Positions 57,100-64,000 of a stretch of DNA of 64,000 nucleotides are shown here, piece by piece. Position numbers and translations under genes: made by a program. The stretch is from Flavobacteriaceae bacterium MAR_2009_75 (GTDB taxonomy: Bacteria; Bacteroidota; Bacteroidia; Flavobacteriales; Flavobacteriaceae). The stretch spans positions 4,153,501 through 4,217,500 of the forward strand of contig PHTZ01000001.1 in assembly GCA_002813285.1 (NCBI GenBank), written 5' to 3'. The notes under the pieces are model-generated. The model ran no database searches. It was given only the letters and a program-made list of their open reading frames with translations, and was not told where the DNA came from. Each line of letters begins with the position of its first letter. The stretch's first letter is position 1.

Positions 57100-57932
57100 A
57101 AAAATATAGCTATCCATCAGTTTTAAGCATTGCCGGCTTTGACGGTAGTGGTGGAGCAGGTATTCAAGCTGATATCAAGACCACATCGGCATTGGGCTGT
57201 TATTCTACATCGGTTTTGACCGCATTGCCTGTACAAAATACTACAGGGGTACAATCGATATATCCAATTCCCACAAAAGCTATATCTGAACAAATAGCGA
57301 GCATTTTTGACGATATTTTCCCAGATGCCGTAAAGATTGGAATGGTGCATACGAGCGAATTGGTAGAAACTATTGTTTCCTCTTTAAAGAAGTATAAGAA
57401 GGTGCCTTTGGTGTTCGACCCGGTAATGGTGGCGACCAGTGGTCATAAATTGATTGAAGATGCAACTATCAATATTATAATTGAGAAACTATTTCCGCTA
57501 GCGGATGTTATCACTCCTAATTTAGATGAAGCCTCAATTTTAGCGGAGATGCCTATTGATAATGTTGAGGATATGTATAAAGCAGGGGAGAAGATTCGGA
57601 AATTAGGAGTGCACTCTCTACTTTTAAAGGGAGGGCATCTGAAGACCCACAAGCTTACTTCCCTTTATTTTTCCGAAGATGGAAAAGTACATGAATTTCA
57701 TTTTGAAAAATTCGAAACGAACAATACCCATGGGTCCGGATGCACTTTATCTTCTGCCATTGCCAGTTTTTTGGCAAGAGGAGAATCGCTGCTTAAAGCT
57801 ATTGAATTGGGGCAAAACTACGTACATCAAGCTATCTTGCATGGAAAAGATGTGCGAGTCGGTGGTGGTAATGGACCCCTGAACCATTTTTATAATCCTC
57901 AACAACTAATAAAAAATGAATTGGAGCAGTAG
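57096..57932 (+). CDS. thiD: HMP/HMP-phosphate kinase ThiD
   Basis: 278 residues from ATG 57096, overlapping thiE by ATGA. Ribokinase-like motifs: SIAGFDGSGGAGIQADIKT (substrate), GVQSIYPIP, FDPVMVATSGHKLI, TPNLDEA, LLKGGH and THGSGCTLSSAIAS (catalytic Asp region modified to G-S-G-C as in ThiD). It phosphorylates HMP twice, serving both ThiE copies. It overlaps tenA by 17 bp. Confidence 0.96.
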   Translation: MKKYSYPSVLSIAGFDGSGGAGIQADIKTTSALGCYSTSVLTALPVQNTTGVQSIYPIPTKAISEQIASIFDDIFPDAVKIGMVHTSELVETIVSSLKKYKKVPLVFDPVMVATSGHKLIEDATINIIIEKLFPLADVITPNLDEASILAEMPIDNVEDMYKAGEKIRKLGVHSLLLKGGHLKTHKLTSLYFSEDGKVHEFHFEKFETNNTHGSGCTLSSAIASFLARGESLLKAIELGQNYVHQAILHGKDVRVGGGNGPLNHFYNPQQLIKNELEQ

Positions 57933-58563
57933 AACTTGGGAGCAGATAATACCGATATATCAAAAAATAATTGAAATGCCTTTCATTACCGAGTTAATGA
58001 ACGGCACTTTACCCTTGGAAAAGTTTCAATTTTATATGTTGCAAGATGCGCACTACTTAGACCAGTTCGGTCGTGCTTTGGCAATTATAGGAGCAAGAAC
58101 TCAAAGTCTTGAAGATTCGTTGGCCTTCATCAACTTTGCAGAAGGCGCTATCGTGGTCGAAAAGGCACTTCATGAGTCTTATTTTGAGTCTTATCAAATT
58201 TGTGAAAAGGGTAGTATTCAACCTACCTGCCACCACTACGGTCATTTTCTAAAAAGTACTGCGGCCTTGCAACCGGTCGAGGTTGCCATTGCGGCCGTTT
58301 TACCCTGTTTCTGGATCTATAAAAAAGTTGGCGACCATATTTATCAGAATCAAAAGGCCATTGATAACCCCTACCAAAAATGGATTGAAACTTATGCAGG
58401 GGAAGAGTTTGGGATAATTACACAACAGGCAATCGATATTAGTAATCGTATTTCATTAGGTTGTACCCCAATACAACAACAGGCTATGACAGAAGCCTTC
58501 GTAACGGCCAGCAGGTTGGAATATGAATTTTGGAATAGCGCCTATATTTTAAAACACTGGTAA
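57916..58563 (+). CDS. tenA: Thiaminase II / aminopyrimidine aminohydrolase TenA
   Basis: 215 residues, all-helical. The active-site Cys sits in AAVLPCFWIYKK, with FYMLQDAHYLDQFGRALA (conserved Asp and Tyr) and YAGEEFG (Glu) as further signature parts. TenA releases HMP from degraded thiamine, feeding ThiD. The 17-bp overlap with thiD indicates coupling. It is the last gene of the salvage operon. Confidence 0.95.
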   Translation: MNWSSRTWEQIIPIYQKIIEMPFITELMNGTLPLEKFQFYMLQDAHYLDQFGRALAIIGARTQSLEDSLAFINFAEGAIVVEKALHESYFESYQICEKGSIQPTCHHYGHFLKSTAALQPVEVAIAAVLPCFWIYKKVGDHIYQNQKAIDNPYQKWIETYAGEEFGIITQQAIDISNRISLGCTPIQQQAMTEAFVTASRLEYEFWNSAYILKHW

Positions 58564-58703
58564 AAAGTAGCTTGATTCTTTATTGGTTTATCTAAGTTAT
58601 ACTTCTTAGTTGAATTTTCTATAAAATTAGATTTAAGCATTTTATAGGCAACCATTTTCCATCTATTGCGTCTTATTATAGAAACTATAATTATAAACAT
58701 TTT

Positions 58704-59213
58704 ATGAGAGAAAGAATTTTTTTGGTATTGGCCATTGGCGTATTTTTATTGGGTTGTACAAGTGATAACAGTGTAGACTGTCCCGAAGATTATTCGGGAG
58801 CACTTATATCAAGTGAAGAGAAGATGGTAGGTGAGTGGGTGCTCGTTGCCATAACCGCAGAAGACGAGGTTGACCTTTCCGATGATAGTGAAGACAACCC
58901 GTCAACTGATATTTTTGCACAGTATAGTGAATGTCAAAGAGATGGGGCCTATGTTTTTACTACCAATAGGGGCTACACATTTAAGCAAGGCTTAAAGGCG
59001 AATAATTGTGAGCGAACTGTTGATTTATCCGGTACTTGGCAACTAGTTGGTTCAACATTAAGTTTGGTGGGTTCTTGTAATATTCAAAACCTTGCGATTG
59101 AATTTAATGATGAAAATTCTGCTTTTGTCTTTAAAGAAAATTTTAATATCACCGATACCAACGGTAGTTCAATTCAAACCGAGGTAAGTTTTACATACAG
59201 TCTTCAACAATAA
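58704..59213 (+). CDS. Lipocalin-like lipoprotein
   Basis: 169 residues with a leader ending in LLGC. The mature protein has the Bacteroidota lipocalin-like pattern: VGEWVLVAITAEDE near the start of the barrel, then CQRDGAYVFTTNRGYTF, LSGTWQLVGSTLSLVG and a final FTYSLQQ strand. Such proteins bind small hydrophobic ligands or act as surface lipoproteins; there is no ligand clue here. A hairpin follows 16 bp after the stop. Confidence 0.8.
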   Translation: MRERIFLVLAIGVFLLGCTSDNSVDCPEDYSGALISSEEKMVGEWVLVAITAEDEVDLSDDSEDNPSTDIFAQYSECQRDGAYVFTTNRGYTFKQGLKANNCERTVDLSGTWQLVGSTLSLVGSCNIQNLAIEFNDENSAFVFKENFNITDTNGSSIQTEVSFTYSLQQ

Positions 59214-59229
59214 GTGAGCTGAAAAATAG

Positions 59230-59260
59230 AAAGGGAGCGATTGACCAAATCACTCCCTTT
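59230..59260. terminator. Hairpin after the lipocalin-like gene
   Basis: AAAGGGAGCGATT (59230-59242), loop GACCA, AATCACTCCCTTT (59248-59260); 12 pairs and one C/A mismatch. The T run is short but the stem is strong. It probably terminates transcription from both sides. Confidence 0.75.
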
Positions 59261-59461
59261 ACTGCACAAAAATAAACTAGCCTTAATACAGGTAAAGTTC
59301 TAAAGTTTTAAAGCTAGTGCTATACAGATTTAGGTGTTTGAACGTTTTCTGTAGTTAGATGTTAACCTCACTAGGTTAGTTCGTAATTAACTAATTGATT
59401 TGTCAAATTAAAATAAACTTTGGGCGACCAGTTAAGGGTTTTATCTTGATTCTGCGTATAC

Positions 59462-59502
59462 TTTAAAAAAAAACCGGAAACCTTCGGGGGACGATTTCCG
59501 GT
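59462..59502 (-). terminator. Rho-independent terminator with UUCG-capped hairpin, minus strand
   Basis: ACCGGAAA (59473-59480) pairs with TTTCCGGT (59495-59502). On the minus strand the stem is followed by nine T (59473-59465). It is far from any minus-strand gene end, so it most likely ends the predicted ncRNA. Confidence 0.8.
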
Positions 59503-59677
59503 AAACTGAATTAGATAAAGTTTAGAACTATTATCCAGCCGTTTTACTGTAAAAGAACAACCGAGCTAATTGTACTCGATTGTTCTCTAGTCGATTGCAC
59601 TCTCCGAACCGACACATTGAGTGCAGTCTAGGGTCAAAACCCTTGAGATATTAACTAACCCATTATGGATAGTTCTA
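59462..59677 (-). ncRNA. Predicted structured non-coding RNA with own promoter and terminator
   Basis: In a 690-bp gap, the minus strand folds into several helices. A closing helix joins 59666-59677 with 59523-59537 (3-nt bulge). Inside are three hairpins: 59631-59642 (GGGT/ACCC), 59593-59628 (10-bp stem with one wobble) and 59555-59585 (11-bp stem). A fourth hairpin with a CC-TTCG-GG cap (59473-59502) runs into nine U on this strand. TAAATTTG, a perfect -7 box, is at 59678-59685. Length is about 210 nt. It could be a 6S-Flavo or Flavo-1 type RNA, or new. Confidence 0.55.
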
Positions 59678-59685
59678 CAAATTTA
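59678..59685 (-). promoter_or_regulatory. -7 promoter box of the predicted ncRNA
   Basis: Read on the minus strand this is TAAATTTG, an exact TAnnTTTG match, placing the start near 59674. A TTG element is present 24 bp upstream, slightly further than the usual spacing. The remaining 59686-59907 holds no gene. Confidence 0.5.
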
Positions 59686-59907
59686 GGTTGTTTATCTCCT
59701 TTGATTATTCAATTATCGATGGATAGTAGTTTGCTGTAGGCGGATAGAGGTTAAGGAGGGTCAACCATCAATTAGAGTTAGAAGAAAACTACCTACATAT
59801 CTGATGTTGGAAGATAAAGATGAAATAGTGGCTGTTGAACAGCACATAGAATATGTCAGTACGAGTCAATATAAAACTCTCTGTTAGCCCGAAGAGGTGA
59901 TAAGATT

Positions 59908-60618
59908 TTATACCAAATTGAGTCGGCGCATGAGTTCTGGGCGATTAGATCGACTTATAGGCACCACATTTTTACCAATGAGTACACTGTTATCCTCGAT
60001 ATCAATAATTTTAGTGAAATTGATAATGAAAGACCGGTGTATTTGTAGAAAGGTTTTTTCGGGTAATTTATCTTTAATCTTCTTTAGGGTCGTGTGCACG
60101 CGATAGGTGTCTTTCTCCAATTTAATTTCAATATAATCGCCTTTGGCCTCAATGACTTGAATTTCATTAAGCTTCAATTTTATTAACCTACGGTCAATAT
60201 TCACGTACAAATCATTGCTGGGGGTAGAAGACTCATCGGTTTCATCAGAGGTCTGGGTACTTCTACTCATTACTTTTTTAAGTTTCAAAATAGATTTATG
60301 AAAACGTTCGTGAGTAATGGGTTTTACCAAATAATCTACAATTGCCTCATATTCATAGGCTTCAATTGCAAATTCAGTGTCTGATGTGGTTAGAACGATA
60401 TGTGGTGGGTTCTTTAAGGTTTGAACAAAATCGACACCGGTAAACCCGGGCATATGAATGTCTAAAAATACGACATCGACGTTTTGCTGATTTAAGAATT
60501 TAATGGCGTCGACTGCACTTTCGAATTGTTCGATTATATCTAAATCGGGTACCTTAGAGCAAAGTTGAGTTACTATAGCCCTTGCAGATGCTTCATCGTC
60601 GACAATAATACAGTTCAT
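59908..60618 (-). CDS. LytTR family response regulator
   Basis: 236 residues. Receiver domain (about 1-115): acidic VDDE, phosphoacceptor Asp in VFLDIHMPGFTG and Lys in YLVKPIT. A linker rich in Ser/Thr follows, then a LytTR DNA-binding domain (about 135-236: LKLNEIQVIEAKGDYIEI, LPEKTFLQIHRSFIINFTKI). These regulators usually pair with a membrane histidine kinase (LytS/7TM type), which is not next to it here. Together with the downstream receiver and kinase it forms a signalling cluster on this strand. Confidence 0.93.
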   Translation of the reverse strand: MNCIIVDDEASARAIVTQLCSKVPDLDIIEQFESAVDAIKFLNQQNVDVVFLDIHMPGFTGVDFVQTLKNPPHIVLTTSDTEFAIEAYEYEAIVDYLVKPITHERFHKSILKLKKVMSRSTQTSDETDESSTPSNDLYVNIDRRLIKLKLNEIQVIEAKGDYIEIKLEKDTYRVHTTLKKIKDKLPEKTFLQIHRSFIINFTKIIDIEDNSVLIGKNVVPISRSNRPELMRRLNLV

Positions 60619-60913
60619 ATTAAAGAGATACCTTTTCGCAATTACCTTATCAAGTTAATGATAATATTTAAGATTCCTTTGTGATTTTCTTTAAAGGCTT
60701 ATATAGTAACGTAAGGTTTGTACTGCTAATTGTGTAGGGTAACAATATATTGTAGAAGTAAAAAGTAGTTGACCCATAACAGCATAACATTTATACGCCA
60801 TATAGTCGTCATGCTGTTTAAGGGTCAAATTTTAAAAAAGTATAGAATATGGTAAATTGATTAGATCATCAGGTGGGTGTAACCTTTTTTTTGATTTTAG
60901 AGCTAGATGAGCT

Positions 60914-61315
60914 TTACGCCGGTACGATGGCATTTACTTCCCAATAGGCAAGTATCTTATCAATCTTTTTGACATAATCTTCGTATTTCAATGGTTTTAC
61001 TATATAGCCTGCAATGCCAGTAGTGTAGCAATCAACCATATCTTCTCTATTCTGTGAGGTGGTTAATACCGCTACGGGAATATATTTAAAAACCTCACTT
61101 TGCTTGATGGATTTCAAAAATTCATTACCGTTCATTCGAGGCATATTTAAATCTAAAATGATAAGATCGGGTAGGCGAGTAGAAGACATTAATTCTGATA
61201 AGGCCTCGTAACCATTTTCAGCCCATATCAGTTGATGTTTTGCCTGAAGTTTAGAGATAGCTCTATTCATCTTCATCATTTCTACTTGGTCATCTTCTAT
61301 AAAAAGTATTTTCAT
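60914..61315 (-). CDS. Single-domain response regulator (receiver)
   Basis: 133 residues: IEDDQVE acidic site, Asp in IILDLNMPRMNGNE, TTS switch and YIVKPLKYEDY with the conserved Lys. It lacks an output domain and has a short extra C-terminal tail. It lies between the LytTR regulator and the kinase cluster on the same strand and may act as a phosphate relay with the kinase at 61875-63722. Confidence 0.92.
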   Translation of the reverse strand: MKILFIEDDQVEMMKMNRAISKLQAKHQLIWAENGYEALSELMSSTRLPDLIILDLNMPRMNGNEFLKSIKQSEVFKYIPVAVLTTSQNREDMVDCYTTGIAGYIVKPLKYEDYVKKIDKILAYWEVNAIVPA

Positions 61316-61501
61316 GGCGCATAAGTAATTAAGTGAAACACAAATCTCGTTTTAAATAAATACAATTAAGAGTAGGCGTAGACGAGTGGGGGTTTACTGT
61401 AGACGAATGGTAATTTTAGATAGCCGAGTTTTTTAGAAAATTGAAAACGAGTCGACTTATTGTAGAGGTGAACTCTTTTTAATTGCCTCATCTTGGCCCG
61501 T

Positions 61502-61870
61502 TCACTTACTAGTAAGAGGGTTTGGGTAGTTGTCCGATTCGTCTTCATCCCTTTCATCCAAACAAACAAAATCTTTTTCGACCAAAAGTGAAATGGTTTT
61601 GCCCGTATCTAATTTAAACTCATTTTTAAAACCAACTATAGAACTATCGGCCCAGTTATTTATTTCTTTTTCAGGAACCCAAATGGTAATAGTATGGTCT
61701 ATGAAATCTGCTTGAAGTTCTGACAAATTCTTTTGGGTACGTAGCTCGTATGTGAACTTTTGGGTGCTGAAATCCGTGGTTTCGGCATAAAGCCCTGTTG
61801 TGCAAAAAGTCTCCACCTCGGTTTTGGTGAGTCTGTACCGTACCGAATTTCCTCTTATTCGTATCTTCAT
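61502..61870 (-). CDS. DUF7009-like small protein
   Basis: 122 residues, cytoplasmic. It opens MKIRIRGNSVRYRLTKTEVETF and ends in VEKDFVCLDERDEDESDNYPNP, both conserved in a family I know as DUF7009 (name given with some reserve). The middle has FTYELRTQKNLS and ADFIDHTITIWVP. It begins 4 bp after the histidine kinase stop, so it is in the same transcript. Function unknown; it may interact with the kinase or be a bystander. Confidence 0.7.
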   Translation of the reverse strand: MKIRIRGNSVRYRLTKTEVETFCTTGLYAETTDFSTQKFTYELRTQKNLSELQADFIDHTITIWVPEKEINNWADSSIVGFKNEFKLDTGKTISLLVEKDFVCLDERDEDESDNYPNPLTSK

Positions 61871-61874
61871 TTTA

Positions 61875-63722
61875 CTATACTTTTACCGTTTCTCTTTGTT
61901 CCGTTTTATAATTTATGGTCACACGAGTACCTTTTTCTGGTTGAGAGTTGATGAACAAACGCCCATTAATGTAGCTGATACGTTCTTTCATAAAGAAAAG
62001 CCCCATGCCACCCTCACTATTATTTTTAGGAGGGCTGTTCATTACCGAAGTGTCAAACCCCTTTCCATCGTCATCGATCAATACGCTCAGAATACCATCT
62101 TTGTAATTTATAGTGACTAAAATATAATTGGCTTGAGCATATTTGATAGCATTATTGACCGCTTCTTGGGTTACCCTATAGATATTTGTTTCGGCAAGTG
62201 AGTCAAAGCGTAAATGCCTGTCGGTTCTATTTTCGAAAAGTATATTTTTACCTGTTAATTTCGAGAGTTCAACGGTCATCTTTTGAAGAGCAGGAAAAAT
62301 ACCATGGTCGCTCAACTCAGGTGGCGTTAAGTTAAAAGTTGCAGTTCGTACCCCCTTGATCAAATCAGAGGTTAATTCCTTGAGGTAATCAATTTTTTCT
62401 ATCGTCTTTTCTTGATTCTTTACATCTATCGATTCAATATTGAACTTAAGAGCGGTAAGCATTTGGCCTATTCCGTCATGAATATCTTTGGCTATGCGCT
62501 TACGTTCTTCCTCTTGCCCCTCGACAATTTGACTGGCCTGAATTCTTTTCTGAAGTATACGCTCTTCAAAATTTTGTTGGGTCAGCTGTTCGACTTTAAG
62601 GGCATTTATTTTACGCTCGGTAATATCTGAACAGAGAATAAGTACGCTTTGCTGCTGGCTTGATTGGTGCATGGGCACTATAGACATATCTAGCCAATAA
62701 TTTTCTTTGTTAATGGTAGTGATCAGAATTTCTTCTGTTCGAATTACATTTTTTCTATTGTTTTTTAAAACTTCTTTTAAATATTGTTGTTGACCTTCAT
62801 CAACGGTAAGTACCTCGGACAATGGCTTATTAAGATCTTTAGATTTAAGGTTTAAAAGGTTAAGAAATTTTTTACTGATGAAAACTATACTACCATCTTG
62901 TCTGGCACTTGCGAATAAGGCTGCATTATCAATGACGAAATTAAGTTCTTGAAGGTCTTTTAGTGATTTTTCTTTTTCTTCATAAAGCTTTTGTGTTTCT
63001 TTTGCTTGAATTTCTGATTGGCCCCTGCTTTGGATTAAATTGGCCACCGTTTTTCTTATTTGTAAGGAAAGCGGTCTGAAAATAAAGGCAATTTCAAGGA
63101 GTAATATAGAAAGGGAAATACCAAGTAATAAATATTCTTTTCGCTTTAAGCTTTCTAATTTCGCCTTACTACGTTTATCGTACTCGTTTACGATAGTATC
63201 CATCAACAGCAAAAACCTACTTTCATTTTGCAGCACATCATTTGTAGCGTGCTGGAGCTTATTTTCAGAAAGGCTGTTATTATTATAGGATGTTATAATA
63301 GTTTCTGCGGCTTGTACCATTAAATTGTGATGCGCTTCAAGTTGAAGAAACAGGTCTAGTATCTCCGGATGGCTTTCAATAGGAAGCCCAATAGCATCAT
63401 CACCCTTTTGTAAGGCTAGATGCGAGTTTTTCCAAACCGATAAAGTTTCGGTAAGTTCTGCAACGGTTGAACCAATTTGACGATTTTGAAAGGCATCTTT
63501 AATAAGTAAAACTTCTTTGGTCAGCTTCTGACTATAGGCTCGTTGGCGCCCAGCTATATTTATGACGCGAGAGTCGTTCAGTTGTGAATTGAGATGACTT
63601 TGAATAAGTATTTGTGCAATGATAATCGTCAAGGCGATGCCTGCCAGAGCCAAAAGATACCATTTGCGAATCCGTATAAAGGTCGCATTATCCAATGATC
63701 GATGGTACTTAGTTTTGGTCAC
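61875..63722 (-). CDS. NarL-type sensor histidine kinase with PilJ-like and PAS domains
   Basis: 615 residues from GTG 63722. Two membrane helices (about 20-41 and 194-213) bracket a periplasmic PilJ/NarX-type helical sensor (NIAGRQRAYSQKLTKE at its start). A coiled coil and a PAS domain (about 260-380) follow, then HisKA_3 with the His near residue 412 (RIAKDIHDGIGQMLTALKF) and HATPase (EAVNNAIKYAQ, DDDGKGF, GGMGLFFMKER). The NIAGRQRA motif recalls nitrate-sensing PilJ domains, but the ligand here is not known. Two receivers follow downstream. Confidence 0.93.
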   Translation of the reverse strand: MTKTKYHRSLDNATFIRIRKWYLLALAGIALTIIIAQILIQSHLNSQLNDSRVINIAGRQRAYSQKLTKEVLLIKDAFQNRQIGSTVAELTETLSVWKNSHLALQKGDDAIGLPIESHPEILDLFLQLEAHHNLMVQAAETIITSYNNNSLSENKLQHATNDVLQNESRFLLLMDTIVNEYDKRSKAKLESLKRKEYLLLGISLSILLLEIAFIFRPLSLQIRKTVANLIQSRGQSEIQAKETQKLYEEKEKSLKDLQELNFVIDNAALFASARQDGSIVFISKKFLNLLNLKSKDLNKPLSEVLTVDEGQQQYLKEVLKNNRKNVIRTEEILITTINKENYWLDMSIVPMHQSSQQQSVLILCSDITERKINALKVEQLTQQNFEERILQKRIQASQIVEGQEEERKRIAKDIHDGIGQMLTALKFNIESIDVKNQEKTIEKIDYLKELTSDLIKGVRTATFNLTPPELSDHGIFPALQKMTVELSKLTGKNILFENRTDRHLRFDSLAETNIYRVTQEAVNNAIKYAQANYILVTINYKDGILSVLIDDDGKGFDTSVMNSPPKNNSEGGMGLFFMKERISYINGRLFINSQPEKGTRVTINYKTEQRETVKV

Positions 63723-63745
63723 GAACCGAATGTTTATTTTCTGGT

Positions 63746-64000
63746 TTAAGTACTAATTGCCTTGGTGACTAGGCGTACCGCATTTTCTGAAAGGGGAAGC
63801 TTCAATGCGGCTTCCTGGCCTTTTTCAGACATTTTCCGCCATGTTTTTTGCAGTATATCAATAAGTTTATCGTCTGGGTGTTCTTTTGAGAAGGGCTCAA
63901 AATAATGCTCCAAAAAGACCAAGCAAATAACGTCTTCGAGTGTTTGTGTCTCCTCATTCTTCTTTAGCTGCTTCTTTTCCAGCAAAAACGAAACTTTAGC
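63746..64000 (-). CDS. DUF4202 family protein, C-terminal part (cut by window edge)
   Basis: About 84 C-terminal residues are visible; the frame is open to the window edge. The segment QTLEDVICLVFLEHYFEPFSKEH and KLIDILQKTWRKMSEKGQEAALKL are characteristic of DUF4202. Conserved Glu and Asp residues suggest a hydrolase-like HD relative, but the family is uncharacterised. It lies 24 bp upstream of the histidine kinase start and may share its transcript. Confidence 0.85.
   Translation of the reverse strand, partial: AKVSFLLEKKQLKKNEETQTLEDVICLVFLEHYFEPFSKEHPDDKLIDILQKTWRKMSEKGQEAALKLPLSENAVRLVTKAIST

Overview
The window looks like chromosomal DNA from a marine member of the Flavobacteriaceae (Zobellia, Maribacter or Arenibacter type). 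This is inferred from four things: AT-rich sequence, several perfect TAnnTTTG -7 promoter boxes, Bacteroidota-typical families (DUF6090, a TonB-dependent receptor with a carboxypeptidase-regulatory-like N-domain, an S1 sulfatase, GH115), and many lipoprotein signals. No rRNA genes, CRISPR arrays, intact insertion sequences or recombinase genes were seen.

Layout. 1-5.1 kb: the end of a carbohydrate or cell-wall locus, with a cut-off sulfatase, a DUF5060-type glycosidase carrying a frameshift, a VanX-type dipeptidase, an esterase and a Tat-exported aldo/keto reductase. 5.2-10.5 kb: a tRNA-Pro(GGG) gene and, 5.25 kb further on, a 15-bp copy of its 3' end. The segment between them looks like an old island holding a comM relic, a tandem array of four DUF6090 genes and an M20 amidohydrolase. 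11.2-16.1 kb: two GT4 glycosyltransferases facing a GH130 enzyme, probably a mannoside synthesis and turnover module. 16.4-24.8 kb and 33.2-41.7 kb: a stress-type region with two DUF2383 genes, each followed by a 47-48 aa protein of the same new family, a YciE/YciF-like protein, an NHEJ operon (unknown gene, ku, ligD), an unlisted Pmp3 gene, DUF3891, DUF421, SemiSWEET, an SDR, YtxH, a multi-PAS histidine kinase and two stand-alone receivers. 25.4-32.6 kb: an orphan GH115 alpha-glucuronidase, a MerR/hydrolase divergon and a Crp/MBL/NTF2 group.

42.1-47.7 kb and 55.5-58.6 kb: two thiamine operons, each behind a TPP riboswitch and a perfect -7 box. The first (thiS, thiC, TenI-like, thiE, thiG, thiH) makes thiazole and pyrimidine de novo. 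The second (thiM, thiE, thiD, tenA) salvages and couples them. No thiF is present. Between them lie a TonB-receptor operon, lipoproteins, a sugar-isomerase-like lipoprotein, a NUDIX-type regulator and an AraC regulator.

58.7-64 kb: a lipocalin-like lipoprotein, a predicted structured ncRNA on the minus strand (about 59462-59677, with its own promoter and terminator), a LytTR regulator, a receiver, a DUF7009-like protein, a histidine kinase and a partial DUF4202 gene. The strongest unexplained signals are this ncRNA, the DUF2383-linked small proteins, the DUF6090 array in its tRNA-bounded segment, and the unknown first gene of the NHEJ operon.
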